A stretch of DNA of 64,000 bases from Sporolactobacillus mangiferae (lineage in GTDB: Bacteria; Bacillota; Bacilli; Bacillales; Sporolactobacillaceae). The stretch lies in assembly GCF_023336505.1 (NCBI RefSeq), contig NZ_JAMAST010000007.1, forward strand, positions 1-64,000. Reading direction: 5' to 3'. Positions within the stretch are counted from its first letter, which is position 1. The number at the start of each line of letters is the position of its first letter. A model generated the notes under the pieces. It did no database searches and was not told the origin of the DNA. It worked only from the letters and a program-made list of their open reading frames with translations. Of this stretch, positions 18,178-27,108 are shown one piece after another. Both the position numbers and the translations under genes were made by a program.

Positions 18178-18333
18178 AAAATAAATTTTCGGCAGCCTGA
18201 CCTAACTCAATCATTGCCATTTTGTCGAAAACTATGCAAATATAAAACAAACGAACAGCCAAACAGACTTAAAAACAGAAAAGGACAGAAGTGTTTGGAA
18301 AACTCCCGGCATTTCTGCATCTCGATCATTTAA

Positions 18334-19488
18334 TTATTTATATTTTTTTAACTGGTCACCGAGAATATCGCCAAGAGAGAAACCGGATGCAGTTTCATCG
18401 ATTTCAGGCGTTTCGTTTTGCTGCACAGATGTTTCTTCTTTCTTCGGTTCCTCAATTGCTTTGATACTCAGGGATACACGTTGTTCATCAAAGTTTACGT
18501 CCAGAACCTTAACTTTAATTTTCTGGTCTTCTGACAGCACTTCCTGAGGTGTTCCAATATGTTCATGAGAAATCTCCGAAATGTGTACCAAGCCTTCAAC
18601 GCCAGGGAGAAGTTCAACAAATGCGCCGAACGGAACCAGTCTTTTCACTGTTCCATCAAGAACATCACCTGCTTTGATCTTTGATTTTGCTGTTTCCCAT
18701 GGTCCCGGCTGAGTTGCTTTCAGTGAGAGTGAGATTCTTTCATTTTCAGGATCAACGGACAATACCTTGACTTTAATTTTCTCACCCTCAGAGACAACTT
18801 CAGAAGGCGTCTCAACATGATAATGAGCGAGTTGAGAAATATGAATCAGCCCGTCTACACCGCCGATATCAACAAACGCACCAAAATCAGTGAGGCGTTG
18901 AACGGTGCCTTCAATAACGGACCCTTCCTTTATTCCTTTCAAGGTTTCTTCTTTCTTTTTGTCGATCTCCTCATCCAAAACAGCACGATGCGAAAGAATG
19001 ACTTTTCTCTTTTCACGATCGAGTTCGACGATTTTCACATCAAGCGGTTTTCCCTTATAGTCACTGAAATCCTCGACGAAATGACGTTCTACAAGGGAGG
19101 CGGGAATAAATCCGCGCACACCCAGATCAACAACCAGGCCGCCTTTAACGACATCGGCAATTTTTACTGAAAAAGTTGTTTTTTCATTATATTTTGCCTC
19201 AAGATCTCCCCAGGCTCGATCCGCGTCCACTTCACGCTTGGATAAAACAAGCTCATCATCTTCAAGTTTCGTTACTTTAACACTAATTTCATCGCCTTCA
19301 TGAAGCACATCATCAACCTTTTCAACATGAAGGCTTGAGAGTTCGCTAATTGGTAAAATACCGTCAACTTTATATCCAACATCGACTAATGCGTGTTTTT
19401 CTTCAACTTTTGTTACTTTACCGTTTACTACATCTCCAACACCAAGAGCGTCAAAAGACGTCATTTCATTGTTCACTTCTTCAACCAT
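18334..19488 (-). CDS. rpsA: 30S ribosomal protein S1 homologue
   Basis: 384-aa protein with four S1 RNA-binding repeats (about residues 15-85, 100-170, 187-257 and 272-342), each with the V-x-G-x-V and F-G-A-F-V type strands, then an acidic, low-complexity tail. This is the short Gram-positive form (YpfD), homologous to E. coli S1 but with four rather than six repeats; it binds mRNA but is thought not to be essential in B. subtilis. It lies downstream of cmk-plsC as in related genomes. Confidence 0.95.
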   Translation of the reverse strand: MVEEVNNEMTSFDALGVGDVVNGKVTKVEEKHALVDVGYKVDGILPISELSSLHVEKVDDVLHEGDEISVKVTKLEDDELVLSKREVDADRAWGDLEAKYNEKTTFSVKIADVVKGGLVVDLGVRGFIPASLVERHFVEDFSDYKGKPLDVKIVELDREKRKVILSHRAVLDEEIDKKKEETLKGIKEGSVIEGTVQRLTDFGAFVDIGGVDGLIHISQLAHYHVETPSEVVSEGEKIKVKVLSVDPENERISLSLKATQPGPWETAKSKIKAGDVLDGTVKRLVPFGAFVELLPGVEGLVHISEISHEHIGTPQEVLSEDQKIKVKVLDVNFDEQRVSLSIKAIEEPKKEETSVQQNETPEIDETASGFSLGDILGDQLKKYK

Positions 19489-19561
19489 TCTCCGGGACCT
19501 CCTTTAGTTAACCAACGAGAAAAATATTCTACTCTTAACTTCTTACAAATACGCCTATTTG

Positions 19562-20158
19562 TCAAGCAGTTGGTTCTGTGTACTGATCGATCAGAGCCTG
19601 AATGTGTTTCATGATGATTGCACTTGCCTCAGAAGATTTCAACTCATTTTTTTTCATCCGATCCGTATCAATCGGCTTGCCGAAAATCACTTTCATTTGG
19701 CTTCTGAACTTATAATGCCCAATTATCGCACACGGAACCACAGTGGCGTTCGTTTTTAATGAAAAAAATCCTGCACCGGAAAGCCCTTTTTGCAGCGATG
19801 CATCATTCAAGTTACGATGCCCCTCTGGAAACATAAGCAAAGCATGCCCTTCATTGAGCAGTTTCATGGCCAATCTAAGCGCTCCCCGATCACCGGATCC
19901 ACGTTTTATCGGAAAAGCATTCAAACGGCTGAGCAGCCAATTGAATCCTGGAATTTTAAAAAGTTCGGATTTAGCAACAAAACTTAATTCACGCGGCACA
20001 TTGATACCAACAAAGGGCGGATCAAAATTTGAAATGTGGTTGCTGCAGATCAGTGTGCCACCATGCAGTGGGATATGCTCCTGACCGATCACCTGAATTT
20101 TGAAATTAAGATGATAAAACCAGCTCACGACGGGTTTTCCAATTGAATAAAGATTCAA
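19562..20158 (-). CDS. plsC: 1-acyl-sn-glycerol-3-phosphate acyltransferase
   Basis: 198-aa PlsC-type acyltransferase, adding the second acyl chain to form phosphatidic acid. The catalytic H-x4-D is in CSNHISNFDPPF, and the substrate-binding FPEGHRN motif follows at about 108-114. It overlaps the end of cmk by four bases, indicating translational coupling. With gpsA and plsY nearby, most of the route to phosphatidic acid is encoded within about 5 kb. Confidence 0.95.
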   Translation of the reverse strand: MNLYSIGKPVVSWFYHLNFKIQVIGQEHIPLHGGTLICSNHISNFDPPFVGINVPRELSFVAKSELFKIPGFNWLLSRLNAFPIKRGSGDRGALRLAMKLLNEGHALLMFPEGHRNLNDASLQKGLSGAGFFSLKTNATVVPCAIIGHYKFRSQMKVIFGKPIDTDRMKKNELKSSEASAIIMKHIQALIDQYTEPTA

Positions 20159-20832
20159 GATAACTGCTTCTCCTTAACTAATGTCAAGATCTTTTCAACG
20201 ACTTCGTCAACACTCAGGGATGTTGTATCAACCACAACGGCATCTTCTGCTTTGATCAATGGAGATACTTCACGCTCCATGTCCTTTTTATCTCTCAGTG
20301 CAATGGCTTTTCTCAACGCGTCCATATCTGAATGACGCCCTTTTTTCTCTTCTTCACGGTATCGCCGCACAGCACGCTCCTCAACGGATGCATTAAGAAA
20401 AACTTTCACCTGTGCTCCAGGGAGCACATGAGTACCGATATCACGTCCGTCCATAACGACATTGCAGGATTTCGCCAGCTGCCTCTGGCGGTCAACCATA
20501 ACCTTTCTTACCGGTTCATGTGAAGATACAAGTGAAACATGTTCGGAGACTTCAGGATAACGAATGCGTTCGGTAACGTTTTCACCATCCACATATACCT
20601 TTTGTCCCGTGTACTCCTGAACGAGCCTGATTTCAGTGTGATCCAAAAGTTTCTTTAAGGCATCACCGTCATTAAGATCAACTTTTTCTTTGAGCGCCTT
20701 ATATGTAAGTGATCGGTACATCGCTCCCGTATCGATATAAACATAACCTAGTGATTTTGCCGTAATTTTGGCAACAGTACTTTTCCCTGCTGCGGCCGGA
20801 CCATCGATCGCAACTTGAAATAATTTCTCCAT
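20155..20832 (-). CDS. cmk: Cytidylate kinase
   Basis: 225-aa CMP/dCMP kinase. It has the N-terminal P-loop IDGPAAAGKSTVAK, IDTGAMYRSLTYKAL for nucleotide binding, VMDGRDIGTHVLPGAQVKVFL, and a C-terminal lid region with RYREE. It is the usual partner of rpsA, here with plsC overlapping its 3' end. It recycles CMP produced by RNA turnover and phospholipid synthesis. Confidence 0.97.
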   Translation of the reverse strand: MEKLFQVAIDGPAAAGKSTVAKITAKSLGYVYIDTGAMYRSLTYKALKEKVDLNDGDALKKLLDHTEIRLVQEYTGQKVYVDGENVTERIRYPEVSEHVSLVSSHEPVRKVMVDRQRQLAKSCNVVMDGRDIGTHVLPGAQVKVFLNASVEERAVRRYREEEKKGRHSDMDALRKAIALRDKKDMEREVSPLIKAEDAVVVDTTSLSVDEVVEKILTLVKEKQLS

Positions 20833-20887
20833 CTTGCCTGCTTGCTCCCATCTGCCTTATCTCACACTTTTTTGACGCGTTATACGT

Positions 20888-21574
20888 TCAGACATTATGT
20901 CTGCGTGACTCCATATCAAGCAACTTCTTTCTCGATTCAAGCTGCTTTTCAAAACAGAAGCGTATAATTGGTTGCCGATCCCGTTCAGATTGCGGCAAAA
21001 ATTTAATCGTTGCTCTGTTTCCATTGGTATTCCGATCAGTGAACAAACGAATGACCTGAGCCTGCAATTTAACGTAAACACATTGTCCACTGGCCATCGG
21101 AAGCGACAGCCAAATCATAATGTGATCTTCTGGTTTTATTTTCGAATCTTCCGGGACGACAATTAACGCTCCGCCGCCGCCAATATCCTGTGTAACCGTC
21201 GTAAATGGTTGGAAAGCGTCATCCATGGAATGTATTGCTGCATCGACAATCGTTTCTACACGAACATAGTTTCTGCGCTGAATGCCTTCCATGCTCTCCT
21301 CACCAGCGAAACTCATCAGCATAAGCGGTACCTGTCCTGATATTCTTTGTACAAAAGTCGTGGGGAAGCGAAAAACCTGACCTTCATAAACATAAATGGC
21401 AGTAAAAGAAGAACCGTTAAGGAAGACAGGTGTCTTTCCTGTTTCTTCTTCAATCGGATAATCAATTAATAGCGCGTTTTCCTTACATTCAGCGAGTTTG
21501 CAACGATAATGCACAACTTTTTTCTCATCATCAGTTGCTTCAAGAATTAAAGTTGCACCGACTTTCAGCATCAT
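20888..21574 (-). CDS. ypfA: PilZ-domain flagellar brake protein (YpfA/MotI)
   Basis: 228-aa YcgR-type protein with an N-terminal YcgR-like domain (about 5-95) and a C-terminal PilZ domain. In B. subtilis this protein binds c-di-GMP and slows the flagellar motor. The RxxxR arm is present (IQRRNYVRVE), but the second PilZ motif, normally D/N-x-S-x-x-G, reads DIGGGG, so the serine is replaced by glycine; nucleotide binding may be changed. It lies between ypeB and cmk as in B. subtilis. Confidence 0.9.
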   Translation of the reverse strand: MMLKVGATLILEATDDEKKVVHYRCKLAECKENALLIDYPIEEETGKTPVFLNGSSFTAIYVYEGQVFRFPTTFVQRISGQVPLMLMSFAGEESMEGIQRRNYVRVETIVDAAIHSMDDAFQPFTTVTQDIGGGGALIVVPEDSKIKPEDHIMIWLSLPMASGQCVYVKLQAQVIRLFTDRNTNGNRATIKFLPQSERDRQPIIRFCFEKQLESRKKLLDMESRRHNV

Positions 21575-21699
21575 GATGCTTCCCCCAATCGAATCTGTAC
21601 ATAATCAGACTGATTTTTTAACAGAAACGCATAACTCAGAAACATTATACCTTAGAATTCCATTTTCAGCCAAGCCTTTATTAAGCTCACCTCCACAGT

Positions 21700-23028
21700 T
21701 TATTCTTTCAGAAGTTCGATCTTTTCCTGATCACCGCTTTTAGCGTTTAAAAGCACGCGATAAGTATCATTATCCCTTGTTGCATAAAATTCATAGCAAA
21801 GTACATTATTCAAGCTCTGATTTTGAATCACAGCAAGACCAGTTTCCTGAACCTTAAGATCGTGATTCAGCTGTTTACGTGCTTCATCCTCAGAGATAGC
21901 GGGTTTCATAGGAATGTAATCGCGTTTATTGTAGAGATAATCGGACTGATCAAAACCGAGAATCTCGCCATTATCAAGTGCAATCTTTACTTTAATCGAA
22001 GCCGGGTAAAAACGAATATTTTTTTTGCGGAGCACGTAGGTAAAAGCCGCAATATTATTGTACTTGTTTCGTTTGGTCAGCTCTAAATCTTTAAACTGAT
22101 GCTTTTTCAAAAAAGCGATGGACTTTTGCGATGCCTCATACAAATTAAACTTTTCTTTTTGAATCGACCTTTCGCGAAGAAACCATACGACATGGCCGCC
22201 TTTTCTAGTCACAGCGGCATTTAACGATCTTCCATGCTCACTTAACGTGATTTCATAGGCGGGAATGTAGGAACCCTTGCCAGTCTCACTTATTTTTTTC
22301 AGCTTTGCATCCGGGCGATCTATCCACTTTCTCAATTGACTGATTGCCTGATTGCGGCTGATTTGCTCTCCTGTAATCGGATTGATACGTTTTTTTTCTA
22401 AAACCGCATTGCGTGGATTTTCCGGACTGAAGCTATCTGTATAGTCAGTTGCCTGCATGTTAATCCGCTTCATCCCATCGATCACTTGATTGTCCCGGTT
22501 CTCATTCTGACTTTTCAGTGCAGTTTCAACATCCATCCAGCGAAGGTGTTCGGCCATGACTTTTGATTGAACGCTTCTTAGTTCGTCTCTTATTTTTTGG
22601 GATTCTGAATAAAGCTCTCGAAGATTTTTATATTCATTATTTGTCAGTGAACGATCTTTAATCGCTTTTACTCCTGAGTTATAAGTAAATTCACCAACGT
22701 GAGCAAGAAATTCATTGGTTCGGTTAAATGGGAGCAGCGTAAGTGGAAGTTCATTTGCAGCCGCATGCGCAAGTGTACTCAGCCGCCAGGTTTCAACAAG
22801 CTGTGGACGCATTGATTCACGGGACTGCATGGCAAGCGCCATACCAAGCGATTCTTCCAGTGAATCGACATAGTATGTTAATTCATGATAAGCTTGCTGG
22901 TAATGATTTTCCGCATCGATCATCACCGTTTTTCTTAATTGATATTCCCGATAGCCCCATGTTCCTATTCCGATCAACAGTACCGCTACTGCAACCGATA
23001 ATAACGCAATCCAATCACGGCGTTTCAT
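21700..23028 (-). CDS. ypeB: Germination protein YpeB
   Basis: 442-aa YpeB, which stabilises and localises the cortex-lytic enzyme SleB in the dormant spore. An N-terminal transmembrane helix (about 8-25) anchors it; the helical region to about 200 is followed by the PepSY-like repeats in the C-terminal half (for example ITGEQISRNQAISQLRKW and ISEDEARKQLNHDL). It lies 11 bases after sleB, the conserved bicistron. Forespore sigma-G control is known for the family; the promoter was not resolved. Confidence 0.95.
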   Translation of the reverse strand: MKRRDWIALLSVAVAVLLIGIGTWGYREYQLRKTVMIDAENHYQQAYHELTYYVDSLEESLGMALAMQSRESMRPQLVETWRLSTLAHAAANELPLTLLPFNRTNEFLAHVGEFTYNSGVKAIKDRSLTNNEYKNLRELYSESQKIRDELRSVQSKVMAEHLRWMDVETALKSQNENRDNQVIDGMKRINMQATDYTDSFSPENPRNAVLEKKRINPITGEQISRNQAISQLRKWIDRPDAKLKKISETGKGSYIPAYEITLSEHGRSLNAAVTRKGGHVVWFLRERSIQKEKFNLYEASQKSIAFLKKHQFKDLELTKRNKYNNIAAFTYVLRKKNIRFYPASIKVKIALDNGEILGFDQSDYLYNKRDYIPMKPAISEDEARKQLNHDLKVQETGLAVIQNQSLNNVLCYEFYATRDNDTYRVLLNAKSGDQEKIELLKE

Positions 23029-23039
23029 AAATTGCCCTC

Positions 23040-23873
23040 CTATTTACAAAAAATGTGTTTGCCTATTTTCCCGACCTGTGGTCTCGACCAAATCCATGCC
23101 GAAGTTGCCGTATCTGGATTAAAATAATAAAGTGCGCCATTTGTCGGATCCCAGCCATTGATCGCGTCCAAGACCGCCTTTTTGGCTGTATCATTCGGCG
23201 TAAGCCAGATTTGTCCGTCTGAAACGGCAGTAAATGCGCCTGGCTGAAAAATAACGTCAGAAATATTGTTTGGAAAACGCGGATCAGCAACACGATTAAT
23301 GATCACTGCCGACACGGCAACCTGGCCGATGTATGGCTCCCCACGAGACTCACCGTACACGGCATTTGCCATAAGATTGACATCGGATCTGGAGTATCCC
23401 TGGGGTAAATTGTCAATCGTATATTTTCCCTGTGCCGGTTTCGACTGACTCGCATTCTTTTCCGTTCCACTGCTTCCCTGCGTTTTCTTTTTCACTTGCT
23501 GATCGAGCGGAACACCTCCATAATATGTAAACTCGTTACCTTCATTGATATTGCGCATAACAAAGGCTTGATCATAATGCGTCGCTTTGATCAGTTTTTG
23601 TTTCGTATCGTTTCCGGCCATGCCGTCAATGGTGAGTCCGTATTGAGACTGAAAATTACGCAATGCCCAATAGGTTCCATAGCCAAAAGATCCGTCAATT
23701 TTCCCTTTGTAGTAACTAATGTACTGAAGGCGCGCCTGAAGTTCGACAACATCGTCTCCTGTATCTCCGCGCATAATGACCCGATTTGAAAAAGCATTTG
23801 CTTCACCGGTATGCGCTGACATGATCGCTGCGATCAGAATGGCACATATGCCTCGAATCAGTCGTTTACCCAA
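23040..23873 (-). CDS. sleB: Spore cortex-lytic enzyme SleB
   Basis: 277-aa lytic transglycosylase that cleaves muramic-lactam cortex peptidoglycan during germination. A signal peptide (about 1-27) precedes a peptidoglycan-binding domain (about 34-95, GDTGDDVVELQARLQ), a linker, and the Hydrolase_2 catalytic domain (about 160-277) with the likely catalytic Glu175 in YGESRGEP. The TTG at 23873 has GGAGG nine bases upstream and yields a proper signal peptide; longer readings add unrelated residues. Forms an operon with ypeB. Confidence 0.95.
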   Translation of the reverse strand: MGKRLIRGICAILIAAIMSAHTGEANAFSNRVIMRGDTGDDVVELQARLQYISYYKGKIDGSFGYGTYWALRNFQSQYGLTIDGMAGNDTKQKLIKATHYDQAFVMRNINEGNEFTYYGGVPLDQQVKKKTQGSSGTEKNASQSKPAQGKYTIDNLPQGYSRSDVNLMANAVYGESRGEPYIGQVAVSAVIINRVADPRFPNNISDVIFQPGAFTAVSDGQIWLTPNDTAKKAVLDAINGWDPTNGALYYFNPDTATSAWIWSRPQVGKIGKHIFCK

Positions 23874-24313
23874 TGATGTAATCCTCCCTGGAGCCCATAT
23901 AAATCTGCTCAATAATTCAAGTGATTTTAATGGAACTTGAAATGAACTTAAAATCAAGTTTATCGTTCCAAGAAAAAGAGAATTTATTCATTTTAAATAG
24001 AATAAAGAATCAGGGAGAAATGAGAACTTAATTATGGTTCGGATTACTTGGACGGGCCTTGCTTAGTATCGTTGATCAGAGTTAAGAAACTATGCAAAAA
24101 GCGGCCGGCCCTTAATTTCCGACCACAATTTATTGATTTATGCTTGCCGGCGCTGCGGCTGCGTGCCCCAAGCCTCCTCCGAAAGCTGGAATCTGCAGAA
24201 TCTCGTGGCACCAAATCCCGCAGGCATCTTGCTCCCCCGCCTTGATGTACAGCCAAGGCATTGTTTTGTTGATCTGATTTAAGCAAAGTCTGAGCCTTTC
24301 TTTACTCATGTTA
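23874..24313. other. Intergenic region sleB-gdh with repeats
   Basis: No gene is credible here. 23874-24040 is AT-rich and should hold the forespore promoter of sleB, though no confident match was made. 24094-24220 carries copy 2 of the composite repeat, and REP copy C and the gdh terminator follow from 24314. Short open frames across the repeats have no recognisable product. Confidence 0.6.
24094..24220 (+). repeat. Composite intergenic repeat, family II copy 2
   Basis: It begins GCAAAAAGCGGCCGGCCC, continues TCCGACCACAATTTATTGAT, then runs directly into CTTGCCG, GCCTCC and TGGAATCTGC segments. The first half matches 45490-45536 and the second half resembles 80-145. This copy shows that the parts seen separately elsewhere belong to one element of about 130 bp. 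Confidence 0.65.
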
Positions 24314-24403
24314 GAAAACTTGGCTTTGCCAAGCCTTTGACACGGGCGAAGCCGCCGTCGCACTTATACTATTTTCCTTAAAATTTATATACTTTCTTAT
24401 AGT
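24314..24403 (+). repeat. 58-bp REP-like repeat (copy C) with 3' extension
   Basis: The 58-bp unit spans 24314-24371, with GGCTTTGCC and GGCGAAGCC as near-perfect inverted repeats. The AT-rich tail to 24403 is identical over 44 bases (24360-24403) to the opposite strand of 5412-5455 beside copy A. It lies downstream of gdh and upstream of sleB. Confidence 0.87.
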
Positions 24404-24407
24404 TAGT

Positions 24408-24437
24408 ATAAAAAAAGCTGTGGTTAAGACCACAGCC
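24408..24437 (-). terminator. Terminator of the glutamate dehydrogenase gene
   Basis: A perfect eight-base stem, GCTGTGGT with ACCACAGC, and a TAAG loop are followed on the minus strand by seven T. It is 67 bases past the stop. Confidence 0.93.
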
Positions 24438-24503
24438 ATGCTTCACAAAAGTATTCAGTTCAGCCAATGGCAAACGTTTGCTCCGTTCAATAATGTCCTG
24501 TTT

Positions 24504-25772
24504 TTAAAACCAACCTCTGATGCGTGCGGATTCTGCCAGGTTGTAGACGCCCGCAAAGCATGCAGCCTTTTTCATCGATACATTGTACTCTTCGGCAATG
24601 TGGTGCACACGAGTAAATGCATCAGCTAAAATATGCCTGACTCTCTGTTCGCCTTCTTCTTTGCTCCAAATAAGTCCCTGCCTGTTTTGTGCCCATTCAA
24701 TATAAGATGAAGTCATATCTCCCGAACTCGTCAGAATCTCAGGTATGAACAATATTCCATTCTGACTCATTTGTTCTGCAGCTTCATCCGTCACCGCACC
24801 GTCAGCCGCCTCGATAACCAGTCTGCTCTGCAGGCTGGTTACATTTTTCTTGCTGATCGGATTGGAAACTGCGGCAAGCACCATGATGTCACAGGGCTTT
24901 TCCCATAATTCCTGGCTGGTCAATGTGTGCTGATACAGTTTTGTAATCGTACCGAAGCTGTCCCTGCATTTAATCAGCATGTCCATATCCAGACCAGACG
25001 AATGATAAATAGCTCCGTATGCATCCGATATTCCGGTAATGTTCACCCCAGCTTCCATTAATGATTTCGCGACGTAACTGCCGAGCGAACCAAAACCTTG
25101 AATAATGGCAGTCGCCTGGTTTAAATCGATGCCCTTTTTTTTGGCAGCTTCAGATATAAAAAGAACAATACCTCTTCCTGCGGAATTTTCTCTGCTTTTT
25201 AGTCCGCCGAGCACCACAGGCTTTCCGGTTATAAATCCTGCAGACTGATCCGGACAAAGCTTACTGTATTCATCCATCATCCACGCCATGACCTGCGAAT
25301 TCGTGAACAGATCAGGAGCCGGAATATCCTGATAGGGACCGATCACCGGGCGAATGGCCTGTATGTACCCTCTGCTTAGGCGTTCGAGTTCATGAAAAGA
25401 GAGTCCGCGCGGCTCACAAATCACTCCGCCTTTCGCTCCTCCAAACGGAATATTGAGAAGTCCGTTTTTTAAACTGTTCATTATCGAGAGTCCCTGCATC
25501 AGCGGAACGGAAACTTCGGGATGAAACAGCACGCCTCCCTTCGTTGGTCCGATTGAAAAGCTGTGCTGAACACGGTAGCCGGTAAAAACACGCACTTGTC
25601 CGTTATCCATTTTTACAGGAATTCGTACGGTCAGCATTTGCTTAGGGCCTAATAAAAGTTCAAAAACATCATCTGAATAACCAAGTTCATTTAATGCCTC
25701 TTTTATCATTCCATGAACTGAAGTCAGGAATTGCTCTTGCTTTAAGATATAATCCTGGTGATAAACTGACAC
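24504..25772 (-). CDS. Glu/Leu/Phe/Val dehydrogenase, GudB/RocG-like but divergent
   Basis: 422-aa dehydrogenase of the hexameric glutamate dehydrogenase type, interconverting glutamate and 2-oxoglutarate plus ammonia. Main catalytic residues are kept: K78 (GPTKGG), K102, catalytic K114 in GGAKGG, D154 in PAPD, and serine at 355-356. Several near-invariant neighbours are not: RFHP is LFHP (L82), the AGGV loop is SGDM (352-353), VPAA is VLAA, and the EAANG motif is EAADG. The NAD fold GFGSLGS is present. Substrate preference or activity may therefore differ. The GTG at 25772 has GGAAG upstream. Position next to the MecA-type gene fits gudB in B. subtilis. Confidence 0.88.
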   Translation of the reverse strand: MSVYHQDYILKQEQFLTSVHGMIKEALNELGYSDDVFELLLGPKQMLTVRIPVKMDNGQVRVFTGYRVQHSFSIGPTKGGVLFHPEVSVPLMQGLSIMNSLKNGLLNIPFGGAKGGVICEPRGLSFHELERLSRGYIQAIRPVIGPYQDIPAPDLFTNSQVMAWMMDEYSKLCPDQSAGFITGKPVVLGGLKSRENSAGRGIVLFISEAAKKKGIDLNQATAIIQGFGSLGSYVAKSLMEAGVNITGISDAYGAIYHSSGLDMDMLIKCRDSFGTITKLYQHTLTSQELWEKPCDIMVLAAVSNPISKKNVTSLQSRLVIEAADGAVTDEAAEQMSQNGILFIPEILTSSGDMTSSYIEWAQNRQGLIWSKEEGEQRVRHILADAFTRVHHIAEEYNVSMKKAACFAGVYNLAESARIRGWF

Positions 25773-25888
25773 CTGAATCTTCCTTTCAAATCCGTCAAAA
25801 ATAAGATTTAACTGAACCCGTTTCCTTTTTGTCATGAACTTTTACGCACTGACATAAATATTAATTAAACGAACAGACGCAAAACAAG

Positions 25889-25920
25889 GAAAAACCCCGC
25901 GTCATTTAAGTATGCGGAGC
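25889..25920 (-). terminator. Terminator overlapping the mecA2 stop
   Basis: On the minus strand CTCCGC pairs with GCGGGG (with a G-T pair) over a 13-base loop and is followed by five T. The stem includes the last codons of the adaptor gene. Confidence 0.7.
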
Positions 25921-26526
25921 TTCAATAAAATATTGATAAAGATCAGAGATTGCATTGTTTTTCATCAGGCATTTGCCGTATTCTTCCAGACGGTATATGG
26001 TTATGGTCGACGTATTTCCATATTCGGCAAGAATCGCTATGAGTGTATCTAAATCGATGGTACTGTTTAAATGGTCTTCATCAAATCGCAGATAATATTT
26101 TTTTTCAAATAGATATAAGCTGCCTGTGCGAACACCTAAATGATAGAGCGTTTCAGTTAAAGCGACAACATCGTCAAGCTGTTCAAATTGATAGAGAACA
26201 TCCTGACTCTCATCAAGCGTGACCTGCATCTGAATGAAGTCATCTTCATCTCCGAGATCTTCTTCAGAATCGCTCTCCTGAGCTGTCCTGCCCTTCGACA
26301 CGATCACAACCATTCCCTGCGCTGGAAGTGAAAATACCTCAACATCAATGGGTCCGGATGCTTCAAATCCAAGCTCATCATCCGCTTCAAGCATCATATC
26401 CCGGAACAGCTTTTCAACTCTCGGCAAGTCATGCCACATGTCTTCTTTTGTTATGCCTCGTTCTTTAAGATCGTCAAAAGTCAGGAATATTTTAATCCTG
26501 TCGCCGTTTAAACGTTCCAGTCGCAT
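25906..26526 (-). CDS. mecA2: Adaptor protein MecA/YpbH
   Basis: 206-aa MecA-family adaptor, which delivers substrates to the ClpC unfoldase. The N-terminal substrate-binding domain (MRLERLNGDRIKIFLTFDDL, about 1-80), an acidic linker (about 100-113) and the C-terminal ClpC-binding domain (about 120-206) are visible. The position near gudB, ypbF and recS is that of B. subtilis ypbH, the MecA paralogue, so it is called MecA2; whether this genome has a second MecA cannot be seen here. Confidence 0.88.
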   Translation of the reverse strand: MRLERLNGDRIKIFLTFDDLKERGITKEDMWHDLPRVEKLFRDMMLEADDELGFEASGPIDVEVFSLPAQGMVVIVSKGRTAQESDSEEDLGDEDDFIQMQVTLDESQDVLYQFEQLDDVVALTETLYHLGVRTGSLYLFEKKYYLRFDEDHLNSTIDLDTLIAILAEYGNTSTITIYRLEEYGKCLMKNNAISDLYQYFIEAPHT

Positions 26527-27108
26527 TGTAAATGTCCTCCTTGCCGTCCAGTCTGATCTCTGCAGTACCGCCGCAAGCTTTTTACTTTATTTATATGTTA
26601 CCCGTGTATTTCGGTGCCTCTGAATGACAGGGCTGGCAAACAGACCAGGATCAATCAGGCAGTCATTCACCCATTTTAAACCAGAGACTTGAGTGTAGTA
26701 TACAACGCTTACCATCAAATGTACAAGCCTTATACTTGTTAGTTGCTCTTTTTAAAGATTACAGCAAGAAACAAATGATCACAGGCCTTCTCAGCGCCCT
26801 TTTACCGTATGTTTTGAACTTTACATTTTATTGCAGATAAAAAGTGAGATTATTCTAACGTCCTGTCTTGCTGATAAGAGCACCGGCGTGATCAGGTTTG
26901 CGGGCGAAGCATCGATTCCCGCCCAATATTAGTGTCCCAAACGGATGTTTTTTTAATCCCGCGTGAACACTGAATGACCCTGAGGCTCATCTGAAATACT
27001 GTAATCACGAAATGTCCGTGAAAAGTCTTCTTCCGGCTGGTCTATGTACAGGCATTCAACGCATATAAAAAGATGATGTGTTCGACAGATGCGAAAGGAG
27101 GATTCACC
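26527..27108. other. Long intergenic region before cotJ
   Basis: 582 bases between the divergent mecA2 and cotJA genes. It should hold the promoters of both. A weak sigma-E-like pair may precede cotJA (TCTATGT near 27041, CATATAAA at 27062), which would fit mother-cell expression, but the match is poor. No RNA gene, repeat or credible coding frame was seen in the rest. Confidence 0.4.

Noticed and set aside
24044-24363. Short open frames across the repeat region downstream of gdh
   Set aside because: They follow the repeat copies and their biased composition; no product is recognisable.
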